From Salminus brasiliensis (taxonomy: Eukaryota; Chordata; Actinopteri; Characiformes; Bryconidae): DNA of 64,000 nt. The stretch is from positions 92,087,007 to 92,151,006 of the forward strand of contig NC_132878.1 of the NCBI RefSeq assembly GCF_030463535.1, read 5' to 3'. This document shows, one piece after another, positions 1 through 11,467 of this stretch. Numbering within the stretch: the stretch's first letter is position 1; every line of letters begins with the position of its first letter. Below the pieces are notes generated by a model that saw nothing but the letters and a program-made list of their open reading frames with translations, had not been told where the DNA came from and did no database searches. The position numbers and the translations under genes were made by a program.

Positions 1-139
1 TCGTCCCCTTTGCCACCAGTTCAGTCCCGCCGACTGTCCGGGGTAGGCGCCGTCCCTTGTCTCTAAGTTCGGCAGGATCTGCGAAAGTCCCGATGTTGCA
101 AGACCTGGGCTGATTTTATCTAACAACAAAGAGTTTTAA

Positions 140-476
140 CTGCACTTTTACTGTTGGAAAAAGTTGCACTTACCGCACAAACTGGGAATGCAGGGGGAAA
201 TCCGCTCTGCTTCTGCTCTGTAAGCTCAGTGAAGGCGGTCTAAGACACGCTTGGTCTGGGAGAAAGGGGCGAGTCTACCAAATGAGTAGGCGAGTCTGGC
301 TCTGCCTCTGGTCCCTACTGTGCAGATTGTTTTTTTGACATTTCTTCATTTCTACAGAATGGAATTTACTTCTTATTAAATTGACTTCTCTTGAAAGTTC
401 TGAAAGTTTTTGGAGATACAAAGCTTTTGCTTGACAGCGATGATCTACTCTTTGGTGTTTCTGAGTGTGCACACCA
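140..476. repeat. Unclassified dispersed repeat, copy 1
   Basis: About 335 bp with blocks CACTTTTACTGTTGGAAAAA, GCTCAGTGAAGGCGGTCTAA, GATACAAAGCTTTTGCTTGA and CTCTTTGGTGTTTCTGAGTG. The same blocks in the same order occur at 1456-1781. No coding capacity or ends recognised. Confidence 0.7.
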
Positions 477-1455
477 GGGCTTAAACAAAAGACCACCCAT
501 TTACCAACCTTGACTCTGACAGAACTGATGGAATTACAGGTGTCTGGATACTTTAGGTCATGTTATTGTGTAAATAATCCATGTTGAACTGGCAAATCTA
601 TTGATGTGGCCGGCACAATGTGCTGTAGCACACTGAAATCCCAGCCAGCCAGCATCGAGCGTTCCTGCTTTCACCAAATGCGGAAAGCTCTGCTCATGCA
701 GATGGTGAATATATACGGTGGGAGTCTTATTTACATGTAAATTCCGCCGTGCGCCACAGAGACAGATAGAATGAGTCAATGCTCTATATAAAGCTCTGAG
801 CGATGGCACCTAAACAAAGAGAATTCTGCAATTGGGACAGTGAGGTTACTTATTTAAGAAGCACATTGTTCTGTGCATTTAGCACCAGATCTACTTTCTG
901 CTGCAGTCAGCTTTTATGTAAGTAGATCAAGCTGTAAGGCTCAGGAGTGGCCCTCTGCCAGAAAAAAGAAGAAAAAAAAAGTTTGAGATTACGCTGTTGT
1001 GTCACCATGTAACGTCTTGTGTCAGGCCTAAAGTCAGCTTTCAGAACCAACGCTCCCTCCCCCAGATCCCAGAAAAATTGGGTTGACCTGAACCGCATTG
1101 TACAGGATTCATATCCATATATTCTTTGCATTGTGTGAAATTTTCATGATGAATGGACCAATAGAAATGCTCCAAAATAACTTTAATTTAATTCTATTGA
1201 AAATTCATCTCCAGTGTCTAATTCCAACATTTTTGCACATTTTCTCTGTGCTAATTTTGGCCCATGTTTTAATTTTCCCCAGAAATCAGTTTTTAAACCC
1301 TTACTCTGCTCTATTGTAAGAAGGCGGGGTTACACTCAGGAATTAAGTGATTGACAGGCTTGGCTTGAAGAGATCAGTCATCTGCAGCTGGACCTGCATG
1401 ATATCCTTTCTGTTCATTACATGGAGAAGCTGAGTTGTAGTGGAACTTCCATCAG
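477..1455. other. Intergenic, nothing recognised
   Basis: No gene, repeat family or RNA gene recognised. Small ORFs (up to 83 codons, both strands) have no domain or codon pattern to support them. 1782-1992 is likewise blank and AT-rich. Confidence 0.6.
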
Positions 1456-1781
1456 CTACACTTTTACTGTTGAAACTGTTGGGAATTTAGGGGGGAAATC
1501 CTCTCTGTTTTTGAGCTGTGAGCTCAGTGAAGGTGGTCTGAGACACTAAGGCTTGGTCTGGGAGAAGGGGGCAGGTCTACCAGATTAGTAGGAGAGTCTG
1601 ATTCCACCTCTGGCCTCTATTGCACAGACTCTACTTACAAATTTGTCATCATGGCGGACAGTTTTGTTACTTACTACTTTTACTTCTATTGAAAGTCAAG
1701 AAAGGTTTTGGTGATACAAAGCTTTTGCTTGACAGTGATGATCTGCTCTTTGGTGTTTCTGAGCGTGCACACTATGGCTCC
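1456..1781. repeat. Unclassified dispersed repeat, copy 2
   Basis: Direct-orientation partner of 140-476, about 1.3 kb away, with GCTCAGTGAAGGTGGTCTGA, GATACAAAGCTTTTGCTTGA and CTCTTTGGTGTTTCTGAGCG. Divergence of perhaps 15-20 percent by eye suggests separate insertions or an old duplication. Confidence 0.7.
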
Positions 1782-1992
1782 AACAAATGACTATTTTGGT
1801 CATTTTAGTCAAATAATTATTGATTATTCGCTTCGATTAATTGCTTACTTGCCAAATTACTCTTATGTAACTATCAGCTGTTGAATTAGCTTAATGTTGT
1901 TGTATGTGTTTGCTAACTAAACCTGAAAATAATATAGATGAATACCTTGTTTTAAAAAAATTACTGTTTTAATGAACTGTTTAAACACAACA

Positions 1993-2272
1993 GATCTGAC
2001 CATTCCAGGCATGGAGCTCTGAAGGCCTCTAAAGGTGGTATCTGGCACCCAGACGTTAGCAGCAGATCCTTAAAGTCATGTAAGTTGTGAGATCTGGCCT
2101 CCATGGATCACATCAGTGAGCCTTAGGTGCCCATGACCCTGATGCTGGTTGACTGGTTGTCCATAATTTTGGAACATATTTGGTAGGTACTGACCACTGC
2201 ATACCAGGAACACCCCACAAGACCTGCAACACAGTTTGGTTCTTGTCAGAAACTGACTGTTCACTCGATGAC
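1993..2272 (-). mobile_element. Deletion derivative of a Tc1-like transposon, copy 1
   Basis: Read on the minus strand it holds pieces of a well-known teleost Tc1-like element: TCTGCTGCTAACGTCTGG near its 3' end, a stretch around GGTCATGGGCACC, and the 5' portion with GACAAGAACCAAAC. The middle of the transposase is missing. The join between GGCTCACTGATG and the 3' portion looks the same as in the copy at 20640-21090. Confidence 0.7.
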
Positions 2273-2984
2273 TAATATATTCACCCGCTTCAGAGGTGCT
2301 ATTATAACCAGATAAGCAATGTTATTCCCTTCCCTATCAGTGGTTTTAATGGTATGGCGGATTGCTGTATATCACTCTGAGAGGCTCATTGGTGTGCAGG
2401 GACAAGCATCGCTTGCCACTAGCATTTAGCTTCCCATGGGAGCGTGTAAGTGCAGCCTGCCAGAGCCAGTTTAAATTTACTATGAGAGGTAAGATTTGGA
2501 GAGCTGTGGTGATTTTAATGCCATACATGCAAATGTGTGGCCTTTCAGTGAAATCTGCTGGTTTAAATGATAAACACTGTTCACTTCAATCAAGTAGATT
2601 GGATGGGATTTTGATGGGGGCTTTCCCCCGAAACACAGCACAGTACGTCATTGTTCAGCCAACCCAGGTACTGTAAGTACCCAAGAGACTGTATTGCTCT
2701 GAGGCAGTCAGAGCTCAGATATCGCTACTGACTTGTGGAAAGAAAGCCAGTCGTTCAGCAGCTGTCCAAAGATGAGTGAAGAAGGGTTTCAGTTTGTATA
2801 AATGATCTAAATGAGGATTTGTTAATAAACAAGATGTCTAGCTAAAACTGATGTCTTCTGTGGACTGTCATAACCACTATGAGAGCTGAGCATAAGTTTA
2901 GTTGCTTCTGACGAGCATGGGTTTTCTTTTGTTTCTTTTACTGGCACTGCCAGCATTATTAGTTCTAGCGTTACCTCCCTGTTT
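2273..2984. other. Intergenic, nothing recognised
   Basis: A 104-codon plus-strand ORF (2362-2676) overlaps a minus-strand ORF and shows no known motif. 3126-3464 is also blank. Confidence 0.6.
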
Positions 2985-3125
2985 TCAGTTAACAGTTTAA
3001 CCCTGTACTTTGCTGCCGCTTCTGGTTCATGTTCCTTCCCCTTTTGGTTTAATAAAGATCTTGCATTGCCCTGTCCCTGCGAGTGTTCACCAGCCCTTGT
3101 CTGACCTAGCCAGTCATGATAGTCA
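2985..3125 (+). mobile_element. Possible LTR fragment, related to 9060-9345
   Basis: CCTGTACTTTGCTGCCGCTT, GGTTTAATAAAGATCTTGCA and TCTGACCTAGCCAGTCATG parallel the longer copy. The 120-codon antisense ORF spanning it has no other support. Confidence 0.35.
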
Positions 3126-3464
3126 TACATTTTACAGATGTTCTGTAGTAAAACAGGGCTATTGATGCATCTCAATGCGGACATGGACGATTCTGAATCA
3201 GTTCACAATGTTAATTTTCTGCGTTCGAGTGCTCATTGTAAGGTTGGATAGTCTAGATGGTTAACTAGTACATACAAGTTCACTCTATTCGGGCGCTTGT
3301 CGGAAGATCCGCCCACCTAGAATGGAGATTCGTAGGACGTCACAAAACATTGACACCGAGTCGTCAACAAACTAACTATCAAACTAAATCAATTCACATC
3401 AGTCAACTGAAAATTGGAGAAAAACAAACAAACAAAAAAAAAAACATACAGAGAAGATAATGAT

Positions 3465-3925
3465 ATCAGAATCAGAATCGAACTTTATTGGCCAAGTATG
3501 CTTACACATACAAAGAATTTGTTTTTGGTTACAGTAGCTCACAGTGCACGATAACTGACATTACAGAAGTAACAAACACACCCATCCTACACACACACAC
3601 ACACACACATACACACAGTGACATACACGCACAGACACACCTGTAAACCTAACATGTGCAGAGCTTAATATTTAAGGTAAAGTGCTAAGTGTAGCAGTAA
3701 GAACAGTGCAGACTGAATTAATTAGATATAAATATGGAGAACAGAGGAGTCACTGGTTGAGACGGTAGTACAGATTGTTCAGTACAGAGAAAGGAGAGAG
3801 AGAGAACATCTGGATAGGATGTATGTAATAGACTGTATTCAGAATGTAGTGTTGTAATGTTCAGCTGTTCATGAGTGTGATGGCGTGTGGGAAGAAGCTT
3901 CTCTGTAGTCTGGAGGTCTTGATCC
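3465..3925 (-). mobile_element. LINE 3' end, reverse orientation
   Basis: The plus strand starts with AGAATCAGAATCG, then ACTTTATTGGCCAAGTATG, the usual 3' tail of a very common fish LINE read backwards. The minus strand at about 3918-3830 encodes LQTTEKLLPTRHHTHEQLN, similar in shape to the last part of a LINE ORF2. A CA microsatellite lies at 3589-3617. Confidence 0.7.
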
Positions 3926-4309
3926 ACATATGCATCACATCTTATTAAATAGTGTATCAACTCACCTGAGGTTTCCACGACTTCACTGGCTGTACGAGTG
4001 CGATTTATACATGGTACAAATAGTATTTCCCAGTTTCCGAGACCACTCGAACACCAATAATAGCAACATTTTGGACCTGGAAGTACACATCAGGCAATCC
4101 CCCGGGGACATGCAGTCCTATTACTGCTGTCCTGCCATCATCTTATTTGAGGTAAAACTGACCTTTTTAAAAAGCTGATGGTGCTGCGCCGGTGCAAACC
4201 GTGTGAAGAAGATATAACCAGGTTTGCCGTTGTTTTCCAGTTTCTCTTTAGAGATTCAGAAAGTTTGTTTTACGCACCTTCTTTTCCGACATGAAGGCGA
4301 GAGGAACCG

Positions 4310-4625
4310 CCTGTAAAAATACAGAGATGTGAATCCGGACGGGTCTAAAATGATCAGCTGTTTTTAGTGAAAAACAGTGGGTTCAACCTGTAATTTTCTC
4401 AGAGAAGGACGGAGAAAAATGCAGACATGACGTGGACGTGAACAAACATCCTGAGGTTGAGGCGATGCTAATCAGACGTCCCGATCTCACTAACGCTCTT
4501 GCAGGGATCAGCAGATGCTAAGGCACATTGTTGTGCAGGGGTTGCCAACTTTCTGCAGAGTCAATTCAACCTGTAGTTTTCTAGAAGGACGAAGAAAAAC
4601 GCAGACGTGATCGATCCGGAAGGGA
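4310..4625. repeat. Unclassified dispersed repeat, partly duplicated
   Basis: ATCCGGACGGGTCTAAAATG and CTGTAATTTTCTCAGAGAAG, GAAAAATGCAGACATGACG recur in a second, shorter form at 4568-4620 and as a reverse complement at about 32277-32395. A short piece of the 400-bp MITE (4455-4502) separates the two local copies. Confidence 0.5.
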
Positions 4626-5480
4626 AAAACTTAGAGGAGCTCTCTGTGAAAGAGGGAATTACCTCAGGACCCTGTGTATGTTTAATTCTGTCTGAATGTG
4701 GTTAAAACATATTGGTCTGTTCTGTTTTAGAAAGAGAAGAAAGAGAAAGAAACCAAAAAAAAAGTACCAAGTACAGAGTCACAATCTGAGAAACCAGAAA
4801 TCCTGTATAGAAGAAAGGCTGACGACCGTTGTATCATTGCATTATAGCCCCTGAATCCTAATCGAATCCAATCATGAGGTGCTTAGAGATTCCCACCCCT
4901 ACAAATAATGGACAATGTTTTTAGACCAGCTTTATTTATAATAAATGTGGGGGTCTCAAAAGGAGATTTTTGGACATGTCCTGAATTTGTATAGTGCTGA
5001 ACAAAACAAGTTCACAGCAATTACCCTTTGTAATCTCAAAGAACGCTCCCGAATGCTCCCGAATGCTCCAGAACGCTCATGTTCACAATGCTGTTGAAGC
5101 CCGCCACAGGCCTGTGGTTTCTGAACTTTACCTTTTTCATTGCTCCTGAGTGGTCAATGTCTGTAGTGTGCCGTTTACATCAGACAGCTATTTGACCCAT
5201 TTCTGTGGTCAGAGTGCCTGAGGCTGGGTCGGACAGAAGGTTCTCTTCCTCCTCATCTTTCCACCTCAGACCACAGGAACTGTCACTGGTCCTTACAAGC
5301 AACTTCTCACGAAATTGTTTTCACTGTTTCCACAATAGTTGTTTAAAACCATGCCAGTGGCGACTAGTCGACAGGTAAATGTTAAGCCATGCAACTCGTA
5401 TTTTTACACATATTTAAAAACAATCACTCATATAATGAAACAATTATAATAACAAATGAGCTGAGAACATAATTCACTGC
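4626..5480. other. Intergenic with one inverted-partner repeat
   Basis: TTATAATAAATGTGGGGGTC, TCAAAAGGAGATTTTTGGAC at 4933-4978 has a reverse-complement partner at about 21553-21606, marking a dispersed family. A short three-fold CTCCCGAATG-like repeat lies at 5041-5080. Otherwise nothing recognised; 3926-4309 is also blank. Confidence 0.5.
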
Positions 5481-5877
5481 GTCCAAATGTTTGTGGACAC
5501 CCCTTTTAATGAATGCATTCAGCCACTTTAAGGTTGCACATTGCTGACACAGATGTGCAAATGCACACACACACACACAGCTTGTCAGATAGTCCCTGTA
5601 GAGAAGTCCTGCCAATAGAATTGGACTCTCTGGAGCAGATCAACAACATGAACCTATTGGCACCATGACTAAAGCCAGGTGTGGGCTATAAACCCCCCAG
5701 CATTGAGCTGAGGATCTGTGTTCTCTGGAATGATGGATGGTGCTACTTCCAATACTTTTGGGATGAGTTGGGGTTGAGGTGGTGCTAATCAGACATCCCG
5801 GTCTCACTAACTGCATACAAACAAATCCTTACAGCAATGCTCCAAAATCCAGTAGAATGCCTTCTCCCATTTAGGAC
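5481..5877 (-). mobile_element. 400-bp Tc1-type MITE, one end lost
   Basis: Starts with the TGTTTGTGGACACCCCTTTT end and runs through the CA repeat (5563-5578), CTCTGGAGCAGATCAACA and the GGGATGAGTTGGGG landmark to CAGTAGAATGCCTTCTCCC. It then stops and is followed by a SINE-tail fragment. The second inverted repeat is absent. Confidence 0.75.
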
Positions 5878-5929
5878 ATTTAGCTGACCCATATTACAGA
5901 GGTGAGCCAGCGCAGTGAGTCAGTCACTA

Positions 5930-6729
5930 CAGACCTCCAAACTTCATGTGGTCTTCAACATTAGCTGACGAACAGAGAGTGCAGAGAGCTTCTTGGAATG
6001 GGTTTCCATGACTGAGCAGCTGCATCCCAGCCTTACATCACCAAGTGCAATGCAAAGTGTGGGATGCAGGGGTGTAAAGCACGCCGCTACTGGACTCTAA
6101 AGCACTGGAGACATGCTCTCTGGAGTGGTGAATCACGCAGTCCAATGGACAAGTCTGGGTTTGGCGGTCGCCAGGAGAACGGTACTTGTCTGACTGCATT
6201 GTGCCAAGTGTAAAGTTTGGTGGAGGGGGGATTATGGTGTGGGGTTGTTTTTCAGGAGTTGGGTTCAGCCCCTTAGTTCCAGTGAAAGGAACTCTTAATG
6301 CTTCAGCAGACCCAGAGATTTTGGTCAGTTTCATGCTCCCCACTTTGCTGGAACAGTTTGGAGACGGCCCCTTCCTCTTCCAACATGACTGCGCACCAGT
6401 GCTCAAAGCAAGGTCCATAAAGACAAGGATGAGTGAGTTTGCTGTAGAAGAACTTGACTGACCTGCACAGAGTCCTGACCTCACCATGACAGAAGACCTT
6501 GGGGATGTTTCAGCCTCACAAATGCGCTTCTGGAAGAATGGTCAAAACATCCCCATAAACACACTCCTAAAACTTGTGGATAGCCTTCCCAGAAGCTTCA
6601 CAGAAGCTGTTATAGCTGCAAAGGGTGGCCTGATGTCATATTAAACCCTATGGCTTAAGAATGGGATGTTACTCAAGTATATATACATGCAAAGGCAGGC
6701 GAGCGAATACTTTCGGCAATATAGTGTAA
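5930..6729 (+). mobile_element. Tc1-like transposon remnant, 5' end missing
   Basis: Bases 6186-6461 encode the C-terminal half of a Tc1 transposase: [32 protein letters not shown] and [10 protein letters not shown] followed by a stop. After the stop the family pattern goes on (PAQSPDL, then a degenerate tail to SYSL-type end). The 3' inverted repeat (CGAATACTTTCGGCAATATAGTGTA-type, about 6703-6729) is present. A matching 5' end was not found; a SINE-tail fragment occupies that place. The antisense 149-codon ORF is a shadow. Confidence 0.85.
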
Positions 6730-7726
6730 CTCAGCTCTGCATTAATGGAAACGATTTGGGGGACTATGGACTTCTAGTATGTCTTAGCTGCAGTAGTCCG
6801 ATAGCTCTAAGGGTAAGCCTAACCAAGCAATCACCAAACAGGAAAGATATCTAGGCTGATCGTCTACATCTGGGCTAAGTGGAGAACTATGTAAATGACC
6901 TTTTTCTTTGAAGGACGCTGATTAGCTCTCTGACTTAGACACCAGATTGCTTTTCTTTGTTCTCAATATGTATGCGAATGCAAATTGCAGTCAAATTGCA
7001 TACACGATGAGCATCATTACCTTAATAATTGCAAAACAAAGTGCGGCAGAGTACTGCGCCCTCCTGTGAGCCGCGAGGAACGCATGAGAGGGCACAACAG
7101 ACTAAGTGCAGGAAACTGGGGGTGGGGTGGCCAGCACGGTGCAGATGGTGGTGCCCAAGGAGAGTGGACTTCACAGCTACCACAGTCTGCAGGAGGAGAA
7201 ATCTTCCTCTAATGCTCTTCCTCTAATGCTCCAGGTCTGCGATGTAGTATTTCTTGGCAGGGCAAACGAAGGTTTTGATATTGCTTTCCTGCTGACAGAG
7301 AGATCAGTCACAGAAAAAGGATTACTGTCAGATGATTTAAGCAGGGCGAGTCAGTACGCCATGCAGAGGGCCAGTGAAATCCTCACATACAAAACTGTGG
7401 GGAGCAAGAGTACGATTCTGCTGCCCGGTGTTGCTTTTTTTGTTTTTTGTTTTTAAATTGGGGATATATTAGGAAAGGGTTGGATTACGGTATATGGCTC
7501 ATCAAAATGAACCAGCACCATCTGATTAAATATCCACCACCGACCCAAGTCTTCTGAGCAATTACTTTGGTGGAAGGTAATTACATTGCATAGCTGGGGC
7601 CCGGCTGTTATTGTTATGCAATAGATTTGTTGGGTAATGGCTGTTTTTGCTACAACAGCACTGTAGAAAAGCAGTTTGAAAGACAATGGTCATGTTTTAA
7701 GTGTTTGACAGCAGGTTTCATGTGCA
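6730..7726. other. Intergenic, nothing recognised
   Basis: Contains three overlapping plus-strand ORFs (6985-7456, up to 116 codons) in a GC-richer stretch around 7050-7240. None shows a known domain, and the overlap of all three frames argues against coding. Confidence 0.5.
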
Positions 7727-7849
7727 ATTAGGACACATTCAGCCTTGAAAAGCCTAAACTTGCAGTTTGTGCAACAGACAGTTCCTCTCCCTGATTCACT
7801 TAAATTCATCATCCTGCCCTAAAATGATTATGTTGAAATTCTAATATGA

Positions 7850-8672
7850 TCTGAATATTTTGACTGAAAATGTTAATATTATTGTTATCTGGATATTTTG
7901 ACTGACAATGTTGAAATGATGACTTCTTGTCTATGTATTGTGACTGAACATGTTGACATAATTACTTATTTTACGGATAATTGTCTCAATTATGACTTAT
8001 TTCTGAAAATTCTGACTGATCATTTTGAAATGATTAATTTTCTAAATATTTTGACTGATAATATTGAAATTTGTACGTATTTTCTGGATATTTTGACTTA
8101 TAATGTCTAAGTTATGACTTGTTTTTTGAATCTTGTGACTGATAATGTTGACATGATTCCTTATTGTCTGTGTATTTTGACTTATGAAGTCTAAATGATT
8201 CTTATTTTCTGGATATTTTGATGGATAATGTTGGCAGTTACTTATTGTATGTGTATTGTGACTGAACATGTTGACATAGTTACTCATTTTCTGGATGTTT
8301 TGATGTACGGTGTCTCAATGATGACTTATTATCTGGATATTCTGACTGATTATTTTGAAAGATTATTTTTTAATATATTTTGACTGATAATGTAGAAATT
8401 CTTACTTATATTCTGTATATTTTGACTCATGATGTCTAAATTATGACTTGTTTTCTGGATATTGTGACTGATAATGTTGACATCATATTGTCTGTGTATG
8501 TTGACTTATGAAGTTTAAATTAAATTATTCTTATTTTCTGGATATTTTGCCTAATAATTTTAACAATTATTATTTATTGTCTGTGTGTTTTGACTGACCA
8601 TGTTGACATATTACTTATTTTGACTTACTGTGTCTAAAATAAGACTTGTTTTCTGGATATTTTAGCATTTTC
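7850..8672 (+). repeat. AT-rich minisatellite, 41-bp units in a ~325-bp higher-order repeat
   Basis: Units of about 41 bp share GGATATTTTGACTGATAATG. Distinct unit variants come back in the same order about 318-332 bp later: GACTGAACATGTTGACATA at 7942 and 8260 and a similar one at 8592, and TTGACTTATAATGTCTAA at 8092 and about 8422. That is a repeat of roughly eight units. The 70- and 81-codon ORFs here are by-products. Confidence 0.9.
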
Positions 8673-9059
8673 TAAAATTAGGACACATTCTGCCCTGAAA
8701 AGCAGGTTGTGCCATGTACATGCAGAAACACACATCACACCTCTCCCCCTGATTCACTGTTCACACATTTAAGGTGAAAATCCTGCAATGGCTGGATATT
8801 AAGTGTGTGGTGAGCAATACAGCAGGTGGAACGTGTGCACCCTCACTTTTAGTACAATACTTTTATTTTAATGAAAGCCTGACTCTCAGGGTACGTAACT
8901 GTGAGTTACTTTTATGCCATTTTACAGACCTGCACTAAAATGAAATGGTTTCTATGGCAGGATGTTAAATGTATTACTTACTACACCAAAATATTTACTT
9001 TTTAATCTCAAAACAACACAATAGTATGGCTATTATGGCTTATCATGTCAAAGTTATGA

Positions 9060-9345
9060 TAATCCTGCTATTGCACTGCCTGTAGGTTTTTGTTATCCCT
9101 CCTTACTATTTCTACCCACCATAGCCTAGCTCCACGTATTCCACCAGCCTCAAGTGTGCGTTGTTGTTTTGCCCAAGGTCGTTTGTCACATTTGTGTTTG
9201 GCTGTTCCTTTTGGCCCTGTACTTTGCTGCTTTTCTCTTTTTATACCCCCTTTTGTGTTCAATAAACACTCTTACATGTACCAGTGTTCATCCCGCCTAG
9301 TCACGACCTAGCCAGTCAAGACCCCAGCACATATGTCATTGTGTT
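9060..9345 (+). mobile_element. Possible LTR fragment with poly(A) signal
   Basis: CCTGTACTTTGCTGCTTTTC is followed by TGTGTTCAATAAACACTCTT and a stretch ending GACCTAGCCAGTCAAG. A similar order occurs at 2985-3120. Pyrimidine-rich sequence followed by an AATAAA and a conserved end suggests the R/U5 part of a retrotransposon LTR. No coding region is attached. Confidence 0.35.
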
Positions 9346-9418
9346 AAGGGTTGAGTCTGTGTTACTGGATGGGAATTGGGAAGTGAAAAAATTTTAAAAA
9401 GCAGAATCTAAAAAGGTT

Positions 9419-9419
9419 G

Positions 9420-9486
<67 letters not shown>
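9419..9486. repeat. TA microsatellite
   Basis: About 34 TA units with one TG interruption near 9431. Confidence 0.95.
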
Positions 9487-9488
<2 letters not shown>

Positions 9489-9805
9489 GTGGATTTTGTG
9501 ACACTAAAAACAGTAAATTATAAACTGATTGTGGTATGTTTTGAAATGTTAAAGTGTGTATGTATTACATTAAACTCGATTATTTCAAACAAGGTATGGA
9601 GAATTGGGTTTTCCATAGAATAGAACGAAATTTACAAAACTTTTCAAATTAATTTACAAATTTTTCAGGCCAAACAAATACAGTAAAAGTAAATAAATAG
9701 TGCCTAAACATTTGCCTTATGTCAGTGTATAAGGACATTTAATGTTCCAAATCTTTATTCAAAAGCTATCCCAATCTAACAGTCCAGCCACTAGATGGAA
9801 AACTT

Positions 9806-10156
9806 TATGGACAAAAGTATTGGGACACACCTCTTAATAACTGAATTCTGGGGTTTCATTCAGTCCCATCGCCACAGGTGTATAAAAACAAGCCTCACAG
9901 GGAGCAGCTCAGCCACCGAGTGTCAGTCAGACCACATAAAGCTACAGAGCGGGGTCAGGGCCGAGTGCTGAGCTCAGAGCAGAGTGCAGAAAAGCCTCCA
10001 ACTGACTCAGTAACTGCAGCAGAGCTCCAGACCTGCTGCTGCTGTTAGAGCTCAGAGTAAAGGGGGAGCAGCTCATATTAATGCCTGTGGGTTTAGACTG
10101 GGATGTCATAAAAACTCTGTAGGTGTAATGAATATGCATCTCAGTTCATATAGTGT
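9806..10156. mobile_element. Short Tc1/mariner derivative (MITE), about 350 bp
   Basis: Begins with the terminal repeat ATGGACAAAAGTATTGGGAC and ends with a decayed inverted copy ending CATATAGTGTA at 10156. The interior keeps the family's 5' part (CCATCGCCACAGGTGTATAA) and 3' part (TTTAGACTGGGATGTCATAA) with most of the transposase gone. The 65-codon antisense ORF inside is not a gene. Confidence 0.7.
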
Positions 10157-10974
10157 AGCATGTTAGCCCCAAACTAACAGACTAGCCACAGGCTAGCAAT
10201 CTAGTCACAACATAATAGTAGAGTACAGTAGAATTCACTCCACAAACATGAAAAAGCAGATCTTGGGGGAATATGGGCTCAATATGCCTCAAAAGGCTTG
10301 CTTTTGTGAGCCATTCTTTAAAATTGCACAGTATGCACCTTAAAGGCGTACTGACAAAGCCAACAGAATATCACTATTCCAACTCTTGCCTCGTGACTTT
10401 TGTGCCATATATGGCGTTCACTTTCCATATCATTGATTCCCAAATTCAGGGTTTTGAGGCAGAGCAGAATTACAGCCCTGTTTACAATGTTTTGGTGGTA
10501 AGCATCTTTGTCCGGAGCTTGTTGACGGCTCCACTATTTCACTGCGCCACTACGACTCCCAAACAACACCAAGCAGTTAGTAGGCAGATTAGCTGCGGCT
10601 TTAGTAAACTGAGCATCGATTTCAGACACATTGCGAGCGCAAACAGCAACTGCATCAAAGCCCATTCTGCACCGTGTCCGCTCATGTACGCACATCTGGC
10701 CCTGAGAGATGAGCGGCTTCTCTCTGTTTTTGTTTGAGAGGGATCAATGATCAAGGCAGCTGGTAAATCAGAGCTGTGGATGAGCTCGGCCTTTTTACTT
10801 GGAGAAAAGCTGCTGTTTATTTACCCTTAAAATATCCTACAGGCTACGTTACAGGCCTTATCGCTCCTTATTGGTAGTTAATGCTCAGAACTGACCACGT
10901 CAGTGACCCATATCTTTTTCATCAGAAGACACATCTGTCTTAACACTGTCTAAACATTTTAACTACATTTACAA
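10157..10974. other. Intergenic, nothing recognised
   Basis: A 154-codon plus-strand ORF (10273-10737) is overlapped by an antisense ORF. It looks random in composition, with no domain, signal peptide or coiled coil. 8759-9059 and 9487-9805 are also blank apart from AT-rich sequence. Confidence 0.55.
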
Positions 10975-11260
10975 TTATGTCATTTCTTATCCAGAGCGAC
11001 TTACAAGGTTACTCGTATTACAGCGGTGGGCCAATGTAGTGTTAGGAGTCTTGCCCAAGCACCTCTTCCAAGAGTACTTGGGCGAATAGCAGAGTATTAT
11101 GGTCTCCATATTGACTTGTGTTTAGTAGAGTCTAAGATTAGAGGTATCTTTGAACTATTAGTCTATTCTAACTAGCTGAGGTTTTTCTTGGATAAATATC
11201 AAAGCACTTTTGTAAGTCGCTCTGGAGAAGAGTGTCTGCTAAATGCCTTAAATGTAAATG
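10975..11260. repeat. Dispersed teleost repeat with inverted ends (CAGAGCGACTTAC family), rearranged copy
   Basis: Both ends carry the same motif in opposite orientation: TTATCCAGAGCGACTTACAA at 10989 and TTGTAAGTCGCTCTGGAGAA near 11211. The left part resembles SINE family C and the right part resembles the repeat at 31836 and 55990, so this looks like a fusion of two elements. Confidence 0.6.
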
Positions 11261-11261
11261 T

Positions 11262-11355
11262 AAGTCCTCACCCTCCTAGTGTCTGGAGCATTGCTAGTGC
11301 TAGGGGGAGCTATGAACGGGTTGGTTAATTGGCAGAACCAAACTGAGATAAAAAA
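11262..11355 (+). mobile_element. 3' fragment of SINE family B
   Basis: Reads GTCCTCACCCTCCTAGTGTC, GCATTGCTAGTGCTAGGGGG and GGGTTGGTTAATTGGCAG, the 3' half of family B. It abuts another dispersed repeat at 11260 and has no tRNA-like head. Confidence 0.7.
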
Positions 11356-11467
11356 GGGGAACAATTGACAAAACAAAATGTATGAAAAAAAAAACCAATG
11401 TGTGTAATAGAGATGTGTGAGTGTGAAGAACCTTGTGAAGTTTTTCACCTATTTAAAGGATCTTCAC

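Noticed and set aside
2822..3184. 120-codon antisense ORF as a possible gene
   Set aside because: It crosses a probable LTR fragment that recurs at 9060, and shows no domain.
10273..10737. 154-codon ORF as a possible gene
   Set aside because: No recognisable domain, overlapped by an antisense ORF, and no splice or promoter context in an intergenic stretch.
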